Shown piece after piece: positions 17,276-26,789 of a stretch of 37,793 nucleotides of DNA. The stretch is from Serratia liquefaciens. GTDB lineage: Bacteria > Pseudomonadota > Gammaproteobacteria > Enterobacterales > Enterobacteriaceae. The stretch is from the NCBI GenBank assembly GCA_012719855.1, contig JAAXZN010000032.1:1-37793 (forward strand). Reading direction: 5' to 3'. Position numbers and translations under genes: made by a program. The notes below the pieces were generated by a model. It saw only the letters and a list, made by a program, of their open reading frames with translations, had not been told where the DNA came from and did no database searches. Numbering within the stretch: the first letter of the stretch is position 1; every line of letters begins with the position of its first letter.

Positions 17276-17803
17276 TCACTTTTTTTCAAAATCATAGTGA
17301 TAGAACTCAGTCCCGGAGGAACCATTTATATCAACATTACCAACTCCAGTTTCTTTTGATATTCCGGTCCAGCCGATAGCTGGTCCTACACCCAAGCTTA
17401 ACCCTACACCATCTTTACCATACGAAATCCCCACACCGGCAATCCCAAAACCAAAGTCTAATGAGTTATTTCGTTCCATATCAAGCGTATTAGCAAAGTA
17501 TGGCCCCAGCTGTATACCTATTTGGCCAGCTACTCGTCCGCCCAGAGCAAGTGTCTCCCCCTGATTAAGCGATATTTGCGTTGTGTCGACTGTCCCGTCT
17601 ACATAAAGGCCATAGCCGGCACCAACCGCAGCCTCAACTTTACCGTAAGGTTTAACTTTATATGTAACACCAACTGAAGGACCAAGATGTGAGTCTTTGA
17701 CTGCCTGATCAATAGCCTCTGGTCCGGCCCCTTGCTGTGCCATCCAAAACGCCAGCGATGCATCCTGCTGGACGGCTGGTGGTATAGGGAAGTTAAACTG
17801 GTC
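17276..17803 (-). other. CdiA C-terminal toxin domain (CdiA-CT), Gly-rich, type unrecognised
   Basis: The last 175 residues after SENN (residues 2993-3167). The first 40 are helical and polar (SLAFWMAQQGAGPEAIDQAV). The rest alternates short hydrophobic stretches with Gly: VEAAVGAGYGLYVDG, GGRVAGQIGIQLGPYF, LDFGFGIAGVGISYG, VGLSLGVGPAIGWTG. I see no His-rich nuclease centre, no HNH, no EndoU or BECR-like motif, and no Cys. The look is of a beta-sheet or membrane-inserting fold. Composition is visibly AT-richer than the upstream repeats, consistent with module exchange at the SENN junction. The paired downstream gene encodes a four-helix membrane protein, which supports a membrane target. Confidence 0.7.
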
Positions 17804-20800
17804 ATTATTCTCAGAAGTATTCTTACCAGATTGTCCACCAACGACCGCCCCCGCCGTATCACCGCTTGCCAGGCCGCCGGCCAAACCACCTGCAAGCGTA
17901 GCCAACGCGGAAACAGTCTGGCGCTGTTCTTCGCTCATTTTGCTGAAGTCACTGGTGCCGAACATCGCCTCGGCAATCGCTTTGGTGCCTAACGCGGCTG
18001 TCGCAGCGCCCGCAGCTCCCGCCGCGGCCGATTGGCCTTGCAGTTCAGCCAGCGCGCCAGCCACCACGGCATGTGCGATAATTCGGCTTTCCTCATTCGG
18101 TGCCAGGCGATGTATCTGTTCAGCCAGATACGGCGCAGCCCCACCGGCAATCGCGGCTTTTAGATCGCCACCGGCCAACCCTTGCACTGCGGCAACCGCC
18201 GCCTGCATACCCTGTTGAACCTTACCGCCCGTACCATAGCCCGACTCGCTGAACGCCTGGTTATACGCCGTCTGGTAAATCTGCTCGTTGATATCCTTAT
18301 CGGTGATGACCTTGCCAGGTTTTTCTTTCGCCAGCTTATCTGCCGCGGCCTTGCGATCGGCATCGGTAACGTTATTCATTTTCTCGTTGGCGGCTTTGGT
18401 TGCGGCGATCGCCCCCTCGGTCCGCGCAATATCCATCGCCTGATTGCCGATCTCGCCGATCAGCTGCGCCTGCTGTAGCCGTTTCTGCTCTTTCTCTTTG
18501 TCGAAGATCGGGCTTAACGTCTGGTTGGCGTGCTCCACGTCGCGGCTCAGGTCGTTGACGTCCTGCGTTTGTTTGTCCCGATCGCGGATGATGATGGTGC
18601 CGTCGCTCACCGCCGCATGGGTGGTTGAGCTGTCGTGTCCGCTGTTGTTGGCGCCCACCAGTAGGCCGTTGGCCATGTTGCCGGCGAACTGGCTGCCGAT
18701 GCTGCCGCCGGAGCTGATGCCTACGCTCTGGTGCTCCACTTCGAAATCAGCCTGATTGTGGATGTCCTTAAAGCCCAGCGTGCCGGTATCGAGCTTGTTT
18801 TTGTCGGCGGTGGCGGTGCTGCCGATCACCGCGCCATTGAGCTGGGTATGTTCGCCCACCGTCAGGTCAAAGCCGCCCTTGCCGGCGAAAATGCCCGTCT
18901 GCTCCTGCACGCTGTCGTAGTTGCTGTGCATCTTGTCTTTGCTCAGGCTGATGCTGCCCGAACCGGTCATCGAACCGAAGGTGAAGCTGCCACCGGCGCT
19001 GGCGTTTTGCTGTTTGGAATCGTAACGATCGCTGTCCTGCTGGCTTTCCAGCAGCAGATTGCGGCCCACGTCGGCCTTGACCGATTCGCCGGTGACCTGT
19101 GCGCCGATCAGGTTGGTATCGCGCCCGCTGGTAATCTTGACCTGATTACCGGCGTTAACCATGGTTTCGGTGTGGCTGGTGCCGTTGCCCTTCTCGTTAC
19201 CCTTGCCCTTGTTGACGCTGGCGGAAACGCTCAGCCCAATACCGCCGGAACCGACACCGATACCCACGCCCAGCGTACCGCCCTGGCTCTTGTTTTTACC
19301 GTCCAGATACTGGGTGTTCTCGGCGGAAAGCAGGTTAACGTCGCGGTTAGCATTCAGGGTGACGTCCTTGCCCGCCTGCAACTGGCTGCCCTGCACCAGG
19401 ATGTCGCCGTCCTGGCCCTTCACGCCGTTGCCGCTGGCGGTAATGCTCAGGTTGTTGCCCGCCGTCAGGCTGCTGCCCTGCGCGGTGCTCTGCCCGCTGT
19501 TTTGAGTAGACGTGGAAGACTGGGTACCGTAGGAAATGCTGATCCCCACCATGTTGTTATTGGCCGGGTCGGCGCCCTGCGCCTGCGCCAAACGCGCCGC
19601 CTGCACCGCCTGTACGCCGCTCAGCGCCGCCTTGGTTCCCTGCAATGCCGCCAGGCGACTGTCGTCGGTGGATTTCGCCTTCTGCGAGGTTTCTACCGCA
19701 GTGTTCAGCGCACTGCCGACCGTGCCGGACAGTGCCAGCGTCAGGCCGGATTTCTTCTGTTCGACCTTGTGAGTCTGGCTGTTCTGATCCTGCGCCTGCG
19801 TCACCGACACATTCTTGCCGCTCAGCGCCATGTCCTTGCCGGCCACCAGCTCGGACCCGGTCACCGCCAGGTTATTACCGGCCCCCAGGGAGACGTTACC
19901 GTTTACGCTGCCGACGGTGCTGCCCTGATTGGTCAGCCCCTGCGCGGTATCCGTGGTTTTCAGGCTTTCGGTGCCGTAGCTGATGCCGATACCACCGCTG
20001 CTCATCAGGCCGGATTTTTTCTCCTGCTTGAGGTGCAGTTCGCTGTTGCTTTCGGTCGCGCCGGAGATGCTCAGATCGTTCCCTGCCAACAGTTTCACGT
20101 CCTGAGTCCCGGCCACGCTGCTGCCCTGAACCCGTAAATCGTTGCCCGCCAACACATTAATGCTGTCGCCGCTCAGGGTAGTGCCCTGTACGGTCTGGCG
20201 ATCCAGAGTGTCGCGGGTGGTGGTAGTGGTTTTCGACATCAGGCCGTTACCGCCGGTCACCTTGTGTCGCTCGTCCAGATCGAGGGTGTTCTCGCCGCTG
20301 AGAATATTGATGTCATGGCCGGCATTGAGGTTCAGCGCATCGCCGGCCGAAACCGTTGCAGCATGGGCAGTGATATCGTTCCCGGCATTGAGGGTCACGG
20401 CCCCTTTGCCCACCACTTCGCTGCCGACCTGCTGGCTGTTGCCCTGTTTCAGGCTGTTGTCGCCATTCCAGATCAGGTTGTCGCGGCTGGCCGTGGTCAC
20501 CGTATTCAGAGTGAGATCGCGCCCGGCACTCAGCAGGGTTTGGCCATTCTCGCCGCTGTTAACTACCTGCGCCGCATCCAACTTGATGTCGCGACCGGCC
20601 TGCAGCATCAGCTTGCCGTCAGCTCCCTGCACGTACATGCCTGCCACGCTGTCGATGTTGGTGCGTTCGAAGCTGTTGGCACCGTTAACGCTCTGTGCCG
20701 TCCGGGTGGTGCTGATGGCGTTGATATCACGCCCGGCGCTGGCCAGCAGCGAGTTGTTGCCCTGGATCACCCCGCCGATATTGTTAATGTCGGTACGGGC

Positions 20801-23800
20801 AGTCAGGCCAACGTCGGCCCCCTGAATGTGGCCCGCCACGTTGGTGATGTTAGCGGCACTCAGTTTCACCACTTCACGCCCGGCGATATGGCCGCTGTTG
20901 AACAGGCCTTCGCCCAGATTGAGATTGACGTTACGCCCGGCGATCAGCGCACCGGAGCCGTCCAGATCGCCCGGTTGCATACGGGCATACACTTGCGGCA
21001 CCAGGACGTTTTGCTGGCTGCCGTCCGGCAAGGTGACTTTGGCGTTCACCAGCCAAACGATATCTTGGGTCAACAACCCCATCTGCTCGGCCGTCAGCGC
21101 CACGCCCACCTTCAGGTTATATTGCTGGCTGAAGGCCAACCCCTGATCCATCAGCGCCTTAAACTGCTCTTCGTCGTTGTTGTAACCGTCCAGATAGCGC
21201 TGGCCGGTCAGGTTGATCACCTGTTCGCGGATCAGCCGCTGCTCGTAGTAACCGTCGCCCAGGCGCTTCAATACGTTGTCCGGGTTATTGGTTGCCTTGG
21301 CGATCATGTAGTCCGAGCCCAACCAGGCTTTCTGGTTGGTGAAGCGCGGATCGGTCTCTACCAGATACTGGCCGCCCGGTGCCGGATTGGTCTTGAACAG
21401 GCTGTTGTCCGGCAAACGGGTGTCTGGCCCGACAATGCGCACCACGCTGTCCGCCGCGTCGCCCTGCTGGTTATTGACCTTGTTGGCGACTTCGAACTGC
21501 TGGCCCGGCTGTAATGCTACGGCCTGGATCACCGGCAGCGCGCCGCTGCCAATGGTCTGCAAGCCGGCGGAAATATCACTGCCGCTGACCACCGCATTGA
21601 CCCCACCGGCAGCGCCGATAGTGGTATTGGTGCCCTGCTGCGTCAGTGGGGCAATGGCGATTGGGTTACCTGCCACCTGCCCGTGGTCAATCAGCTGGCT
21701 CGGCTTCAGCGAAATGGTCTGAATGGTGGTCGGCGGCGTATAGGCCGTGGCATTGTGCCCCTGCTTATCTTTACCCTTCTTCTTGATGCGGTAGTAACTG
21801 GTCACTTCGCCGACGTCGGTGGTCAGGCGCTGGCCCGGTACCGCCACGTTATCCACGCTGCCGGCATTAATCGCCAGCGTGCCGCCCGCGATCACCTGGC
21901 TCTTGTCGTTCAGCAGATGCCCGGCGTTGATTGCCATATCGCCACCCGCGATGATTTTGGCCGGATCGCTTTCCTTGACCTGGGTTTCCTGCACCGTACG
22001 GTTGTAGTCGTATTGCGTAAATCTGTCGTTGTTATGCCCCGTTTTCCCGGGGGTATTCAGGTTCAACAGCGAGTCTGATGAATTGCGGTCAACGAAGACG
22101 CCCGGTTCTCCGGCCATCCAGCGTACCGGATCGCCCGATTGCTGATACTCGGTGATTTTTCCGTTGGAAACGGTAACCAGTTCGGTAGTAAAGCGGTCGT
22201 TGACGTTGTTGATCTGTCCGGCCGAAATAGCCATGTTGCCCGCAGATTCAAGGGTCGAACTGTGATTATTGAGGATGCCGGCCTGGCCGGTGGCCAGATG
22301 GTTGGCGTCAAGCTGGCCGCCAATCGCCATGTCCCCACCGCTGTAAATCAACCCATGATCGTAGTTATTCAGCGTTTGGGTGCCGATATCCACCCGTTCG
22401 CGCCCGGCCAGCGTGGCAGCGGTGCCGTTCTCCGCCAGGTTGTTAAAGGTGACGGTTTGCACGCCAATAGCATCGCCATAAATACGGCCGGTGCCGATGT
22501 TGGTCAGCGTGTTGGCCTGGAGCAACGTATGTTTGCCGTCAATCAGACCATAGTTGGTCAGGGTGCCGTTGACCGTCAGCCAATCCTGCCCGGCGTTAAT
22601 CTCGCCGCTGGCGGCATTGAACAGATTATTGGCGCGCAGATCGAGCTTGGCGCCCGCCAGCAGTTTGCCGCTGTTGGTCACATCGCCCGGCGTGGTGAAG
22701 TTGAAATTGCCGTTGGCAATCATCTCACCGCTGTTATTGATGCCCTGCGCGCTGACCAGGTTCATATCGCCCAGCGACAGCAATTGCCCGTCGCCGCCGA
22801 CCGCTGCGGCGTTGATGTCCAGCAGCTTGCCCGCTTTAACGATACCGCCGGTGTTCAGCAGGTTAAGCGCCGCGCCCTGCAACTGCAGGTTTTCGCTGGC
22901 GGCCAGTTGGCCAGCGCTGTTATCCAACTGACCGCCGTTGGTGATAGTCAGCTGTTGGTTAGCCAGAATGCTGCCGCCACGGTTGCTCAGCGAGCCGGTA
23001 TTCAGCGCCACGGCTTGGCCTTCCAGCCCTTTATTTTCCGCCTTGGTGTCGTCGTTGATGAACTGCAGGGTATTGAGCGTCACGGTGGCGCCGCTGCGGA
23101 TCAGCCCCAGGGCGTTGTCGATAACCCCCTGCGCGCTGTCCAGCAATAGGTTGCCGACCGCCTGAATTTGTCCGTTACGGTTATCCAGACCGGCGCTGGC
23201 GAGCTGGAGCGCCTGTTCGCCAATAATCCGCCCGCCGTTACCGTTGTCCAATTTCAGCGCCGCCAGGGCAAAGTCGCCTTTGGCCCCCAGCGTTCCGCCC
23301 TGATTATTGACGTCGCCACTGCTGAGCTGCAGTTTACCCAGGCTGTGCAGGGTACCGTTCTGGTTATCCAGCCGCTGGCCGTGGGTATCGACATGCATAT
23401 CCGCGCCCGACTGCACCAATCCACCCTGGTTATTCAGGCCGCCCGCGCCGGTGGTATTCAACACCAATGCCTGCTGTGCCACCAGTTTGCCGCCACCGTT
23501 CAGCAGCGCTTCGGCATCGAGCTGCAAGCCCTTGCCGGCAATCACCACGCCCTGGCCGTTATCGAACACGCCGGTCGTGAGGTTCATCGCCCCCTGGCTG
23601 GTGATGCCGCCCTTGTCACCGCTGTTGGCGTTGGTCAGCCGATCAACGGTCAGATCTAACCCCTCACCACTCTGGATCAGGCCGCCGTCGTTGTTATTGA
23701 GGCTATTGCCGTGCAGCTCCAGCGCCGTCTGTGCCGCCAATTGGCCGCCCTGGTTCTCCAGCAGGCCGAAGTTAATCTTCGCCGCATCGGCGCTGGCCAC

Positions 23801-26779
23801 CGTGCCCTGATTGTTCACCAGATGATCGCTGTCCAACCGCAGTTTTTTACCTGCGCCAATCACCCCCAGATTGCTGTTATCCAGCAATTCTTTGGCATTC
23901 AGCGTCATATCCTGACCAGACTTGATCGCCCCGCCCTGGTTATTGAACGCCCTGGCGGTGGCCGACAGCTGCTTCTCTGAAGCCAGCGTGCCGCGGCGGT
24001 TATCCAGTTGCTCGCCATGCAGTTGCAGGTCACCCGAACTGGCGATAAAACCGGCCTGGTTATCCACGGCACCGCTGGCGATCGTCAGCTTGCCCAGGCT
24101 GCTGATACCGCCATTCTTGCCGCTATCACGGTTGCTCAACGCCTGACCGTGGGTATCGATGCGCGCATCGCCGCCCGCCTGCAACAGTCCACCGTCGTTG
24201 GTCAGTGCCAGGCTGTCGATATTCAGCTTCTGCTTGCCGACCAGAGTGCCCTGGCTGTTATCAAGCTCGCCAGTGAACAGATCGGTCGTTCCGGCGCCCA
24301 CCAGCATGCCCTGGCTGTTGTCCAGCGCACCGCTGTGGACAGTCAACGTCCCCTGGCTGAGGATGCCGCCGGTTTCACCGCTCAGGCGGTTGCTCAACGC
24401 CGCGCCCTGGGTGTCGATATTCATGTTGCCGGCGGATTGCAGCAGGCCGGCGTCATTGTTCAGCACCCCGCTGTTCAGGCCCAGATCGCCGCTGGCGGCA
24501 ATGACGCCCTGTTGGTTATTCAGCGCCCCTTTGCCCAGCGCCAGCGAAAGCGCGCCGCCCACCACCTGCCCGGCCTGATTCTCCAACCCGGCCCCGGTCA
24601 GTTGCAGAGCCTGTCTGGCCTCGATACGGCCGCCGCGGTTATCCAGCGCCTGTCGTGCCGTGATCTCAGCGTCGCCCGTCGCGGCGGAAACCAGCCCTTT
24701 GCGGTTATCCAACTTGTCCGTCCGCAGCTGAGTATGGCCACTGGCCGCCAGTTGACCCTGGCGGTTATCGATAGCGCCACTGACCTGCGCCTTCAGGCTG
24801 CCGTTCTGCGCAGCAATCACTTTGCCGCTCTGGTTGTTCAACCGCGCGGCGTTAAGTGCGACGTTGCCATTGGCCGCCAGTTGGCCGCCCTGGTTATCAA
24901 TCCCCTCACGGGCATTGAGGCGCATCTCTCCCTTGCCGCTCTGCACCAGTTGACCGTTGCGGTTAGACAGGCTGCCGGCATCCAACGCGATCTGCTGCGC
25001 CGAAGTGGTGCCGCCGTCCAACACATAGTCGCCGCCCTGCATGCTGAGCTGACCGTTGGACAACAGCTTGCCGCCATCGCCCTGCAAGCGACCGGTATTC
25101 ACCGCCAGCGCGCCTTTACCCGCATGGACGATTTGCCCGTCCTGGTTGTCGATCGAACCGGCTTCCAACGTCAAGTCATTGCCGTTGCTGGCAATACGGC
25201 CGCCGGCGTTATCCAGTTTGCCCTGCGGGTTCATCCGCAGGTTGTCTTCGCCAAGCTGGGTGATCTCCCCCTTGCGGTTAGATAAGTCATGCGCGTTGAG
25301 CGCCAGCTTATTCGCCGCCAGCTTGCCGCCGTCATTGTTGAACCGCTTGCCGCTGCTGGCGGTGAGCTGTTGCGCGGCTTCAACCTGCGCATTGGCCGTG
25401 GACAAATCGCCGGCCCCGGCTTCCAGCGTGACCTGGGTAGCCGCGGTGCGGCTGCCGCTGATGTCCACGCCCTGCCCGTTGGCACGCAGGTTGCCTGCCG
25501 CCAGATTTTGGCCCTGAGCGGTCAGTTTGCCACTGGTGGTTAACGCCAGTTCGCCGCTGCCGCCGAGCCGGCCATCCTGTTGCACACCGGCCGCCAGCGT
25601 ACTGCCTTTGCTGCTGTTCAGGCTGGCTGCCTGGACACGCACATTATTGCGGGCCGCAATAGAGCCGCTGTTTTGCACTTCGCCATCGCTGCTGACGTCG
25701 GCATGGCCCGCCGCGAACAGTGAGCCGCTGTTACTGACGCCGCCCTTCGAGGCCAGCTGCGTATCACCGCCGCTGCTGATTTTACCGCTGTTTTCAATGC
25801 GGCCATCGGCGGTGACCACCACGCTACCGGCCTGCGCACCGATGTTACCGGCATTACGCACCCCGACGCCGGTTTCGGTGCCGATCATGCGGATCTTACC
25901 GGCATACATGCCGCCCAACTTCGCCACGTCTACCGCCAGCTGTGGGCGAGTGGCCGGCTCGTCGCTTTGTTTGTCGATCTGTTGATGCGCGGCATCCACC
26001 TTATTGCGCCCGGTGGTAACTTTGAGATCGTTCGCCCACAGTCCAGCATTGATCTTCGTCGAACGTGCAATGATTTCGGTGTAATCCTGGCGCGAACTGT
26101 CCATGCCGGCGCCTTCAACCACCACTTCACCCCGCTCGACGTTAAAGCCGGTCAGGTTACCGTTGTTCATCTGCGCCTGACCGGTGGTCAGGGTGGCGCG
26201 GTTGGCGTTGATAAAGCCGCAACCGTTACAGGTAATGCCGGACGGGTTGGCGATCACCACCTGAGCACGCTGCCCGGCAACCTCGATATAACCATTCAAA
26301 CGGCTGGGATCGCGGGAGTTGACCTCGTTGAGGATCACCTTGGCTTCGCCTTTCGCCAGCCACGGGTTACCGTCGACCCAGCCGCCCTGTTGGGTTTGGG
26401 TCATTTTGTGGGAGTTGTTGAGGATCGCGCCCTGCTTGTCGACGTCAAACTGGCTGTAGGTATTGCGAGAAACCCCACCGGCGCTTGGCGTCTGGATATT
26501 GACCTGTGGCGTACCGTTGGCGCTGTTGACGATGGTCGGCTGCTGGCCGCCCGGCGCATTGCCGTCGGCAATAATCGCCGCCTGCACCGGTTGGATAGCC
26601 CCCAGCGCCATCAGCAGGCTAAAGCTGACGGCGTTCATCTTGCCGATGCACTGGCTCAGGGTATGCCCCAGACCGGACGAGCGGGCAGACCCGGCACGGC
26701 CGGAGCGGGCGATATCCGCCACCACCATCAGCATGCCACGCGCTTTGTTGAAAACGATACGATACAGGTTCTTGTTCAT
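17276..26779 (-). CDS. cdiA: CdiA/FhaB-type two-partner secreted contact-dependent inhibition exoprotein
   Basis: A 3167-residue surface filament exported by CdiB that delivers a C-terminal toxin to neighbouring bacteria. Domains in order: extended signal peptide (MNKNLYRIVFNKARG..., cleavage about residue 68); TPS secretion domain to about 300 with NPSGI (178-182) and CNGC (184-187); a long first set of about 20-residue beta-helix repeats to about 1530; a non-repeat middle (about 1540-1940), which in this family contains receptor-binding and export-arrest segments; a second haemagglutinin repeat block to about 2600; a helical, Ala/Gly-rich pretoxin region ending in SENN (2989-2992) where VENN is usual; and the 175-residue toxin. 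AAGGAC lies eight bases before the ATG. cdiC ends 10 bp upstream. It could be called FhaB-like, but the pretoxin end and adjacent membrane gene favour CDI. Confidence 0.9.
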   Translation of the reverse strand: MNKNLYRIVFNKARGMLMVVADIARSGRAGSARSSGLGHTLSQCIGKMNAVSFSLLMALGAIQPVQAAIIADGNAPGGQQPTIVNSANGTPQVNIQTPSAGGVSRNTYSQFDVDKQGAILNNSHKMTQTQQGGWVDGNPWLAKGEAKVILNEVNSRDPSRLNGYIEVAGQRAQVVIANPSGITCNGCGFINANRATLTTGQAQMNNGNLTGFNVERGEVVVEGAGMDSSRQDYTEIIARSTKINAGLWANDLKVTTGRNKVDAAHQQIDKQSDEPATRPQLAVDVAKLGGMYAGKIRMIGTETGVGVRNAGNIGAQAGSVVVTADGRIENSGKISSGGDTQLASKGGVSNSGSLFAAGHADVSSDGEVQNSGSIAARNNVRVQAASLNSSKGSTLAAGVQQDGRLGGSGELALTTSGKLTAQGQNLAAGNLRANGQGVDISGSRTAATQVTLEAGAGDLSTANAQVEAAQQLTASSGKRFNNDGGKLAANKLALNAHDLSNRKGEITQLGEDNLRMNPQGKLDNAGGRIASNGNDLTLEAGSIDNQDGQIVHAGKGALAVNTGRLQGDGGKLLSNGQLSMQGGDYVLDGGTTSAQQIALDAGSLSNRNGQLVQSGKGEMRLNAREGIDNQGGQLAANGNVALNAARLNNQSGKVIAAQNGSLKAQVSGAIDNRQGQLAASGHTQLRTDKLDNRKGLVSAATGDAEITARQALDNRGGRIEARQALQLTGAGLENQAGQVVGGALSLALGKGALNNQQGVIAASGDLGLNSGVLNNDAGLLQSAGNMNIDTQGAALSNRLSGETGGILSQGTLTVHSGALDNSQGMLVGAGTTDLFTGELDNSQGTLVGKQKLNIDSLALTNDGGLLQAGGDARIDTHGQALSNRDSGKNGGISSLGKLTIASGAVDNQAGFIASSGDLQLHGEQLDNRRGTLASEKQLSATARAFNNQGGAIKSGQDMTLNAKELLDNSNLGVIGAGKKLRLDSDHLVNNQGTVASADAAKINFGLLENQGGQLAAQTALELHGNSLNNNDGGLIQSGEGLDLTVDRLTNANSGDKGGITSQGAMNLTTGVFDNGQGVVIAGKGLQLDAEALLNGGGKLVAQQALVLNTTGAGGLNNQGGLVQSGADMHVDTHGQRLDNQNGTLHSLGKLQLSSGDVNNQGGTLGAKGDFALAALKLDNGNGGRIIGEQALQLASAGLDNRNGQIQAVGNLLLDSAQGVIDNALGLIRSGATVTLNTLQFINDDTKAENKGLEGQAVALNTGSLSNRGGSILANQQLTITNGGQLDNSAGQLAASENLQLQGAALNLLNTGGIVKAGKLLDINAAAVGGDGQLLSLGDMNLVSAQGINNSGEMIANGNFNFTTPGDVTNSGKLLAGAKLDLRANNLFNAASGEINAGQDWLTVNGTLTNYGLIDGKHTLLQANTLTNIGTGRIYGDAIGVQTVTFNNLAENGTAATLAGRERVDIGTQTLNNYDHGLIYSGGDMAIGGQLDANHLATGQAGILNNHSSTLESAGNMAISAGQINNVNDRFTTELVTVSNGKITEYQQSGDPVRWMAGEPGVFVDRNSSDSLLNLNTPGKTGHNNDRFTQYDYNRTVQETQVKESDPAKIIAGGDMAINAGHLLNDKSQVIAGGTLAINAGSVDNVAVPGQRLTTDVGEVTSYYRIKKKGKDKQGHNATAYTPPTTIQTISLKPSQLIDHGQVAGNPIAIAPLTQQGTNTTIGAAGGVNAVVSGSDISAGLQTIGSGALPVIQAVALQPGQQFEVANKVNNQQGDAADSVVRIVGPDTRLPDNSLFKTNPAPGGQYLVETDPRFTNQKAWLGSDYMIAKATNNPDNVLKRLGDGYYEQRLIREQVINLTGQRYLDGYNNDEEQFKALMDQGLAFSQQYNLKVGVALTAEQMGLLTQDIVWLVNAKVTLPDGSQQNVLVPQVYARMQPGDLDGSGALIAGRNVNLNLGEGLFNSGHIAGREVVKLSAANITNVAGHIQGADVGLTARTDINNIGGVIQGNNSLLASAGRDINAISTTRTAQSVNGANSFERTNIDSVAGMYVQGADGKLMLQAGRDIKLDAAQVVNSGENGQTLLSAGRDLTLNTVTTASRDNLIWNGDNSLKQGNSQQVGSEVVGKGAVTLNAGNDITAHAATVSAGDALNLNAGHDINILSGENTLDLDERHKVTGGNGLMSKTTTTTRDTLDRQTVQGTTLSGDSINVLAGNDLRVQGSSVAGTQDVKLLAGNDLSISGATESNSELHLKQEKKSGLMSSGGIGISYGTESLKTTDTAQGLTNQGSTVGSVNGNVSLGAGNNLAVTGSELVAGKDMALSGKNVSVTQAQDQNSQTHKVEQKKSGLTLALSGTVGSALNTAVETSQKAKSTDDSRLAALQGTKAALSGVQAVQAARLAQAQGADPANNNMVGISISYGTQSSTSTQNSGQSTAQGSSLTAGNNLSITASGNGVKGQDGDILVQGSQLQAGKDVTLNANRDVNLLSAENTQYLDGKNKSQGGTLGVGIGVGSGGIGLSVSASVNKGKGNEKGNGTSHTETMVNAGNQVKITSGRDTNLIGAQVTGESVKADVGRNLLLESQQDSDRYDSKQQNASAGGSFTFGSMTGSGSISLSKDKMHSNYDSVQEQTGIFAGKGGFDLTVGEHTQLNGAVIGSTATADKNKLDTGTLGFKDIHNQADFEVEHQSVGISSGGSIGSQFAGNMANGLLVGANNSGHDSSTTHAAVSDGTIIIRDRDKQTQDVNDLSRDVEHANQTLSPIFDKEKEQKRLQQAQLIGEIGNQAMDIARTEGAIAATKAANEKMNNVTDADRKAAADKLAKEKPGKVITDKDINEQIYQTAYNQAFSESGYGTGGKVQQGMQAAVAAVQGLAGGDLKAAIAGGAAPYLAEQIHRLAPNEESRIIAHAVVAGALAELQGQSAAAGAAGAATAALGTKAIAEAMFGTSDFSKMSEEQRQTVSALATLAGGLAGGLASGDTAGAVVGGQSGKNTSENNDQFNFPIPPAVQQDASLAFWMAQQGAGPEAIDQAVKDSHLGPSVGVTYKVKPYGKVEAAVGAGYGLYVDGTVDTTQISLNQGETLALGGRVAGQIGIQLGPYFANTLDMERNNSLDFGFGIAGVGISYGKDGVGLSLGVGPAIGWTGISKETGVGNVDINGSSGTEFYHYDFEKK
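22200..25860 (-). repeat. first haemagglutinin (FHA-1) repeat tract within cdiA
   Basis: Dozens of degenerate units of about 20 residues on the pattern L-x-N-x-x-G-x-(L/I)-x-(A/S), for example LDNRGGRIEARQALQLTGAG and LDNSQGTLVGKQKLNIDSLA. They would stack into a right-handed beta-helix filament. At DNA level the units share GGTTATCCAG/GGTTATTCAG-like words (plus strand), giving many near-identical segments that could recombine or mis-assemble. The boundaries given are approximate. Confidence 0.85.
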
Positions 26780-26789
26780 GGCAATGTCC

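Noticed and set aside
18731-20137. Long plus-strand open frame (468 codons) opposite cdiA, and others like it at 22139-23149 and 24008-25285
   Set aside because: Antisense shadows of the GC-rich repeat gene. Their products mirror the repeat periodicity and match no family.
22200-25860. Regular repeats that could be mistaken for a CRISPR array
   Set aside because: The repeats are in-frame degenerate coding repeats of a beta-helix protein, without conserved repeats and unique spacers.
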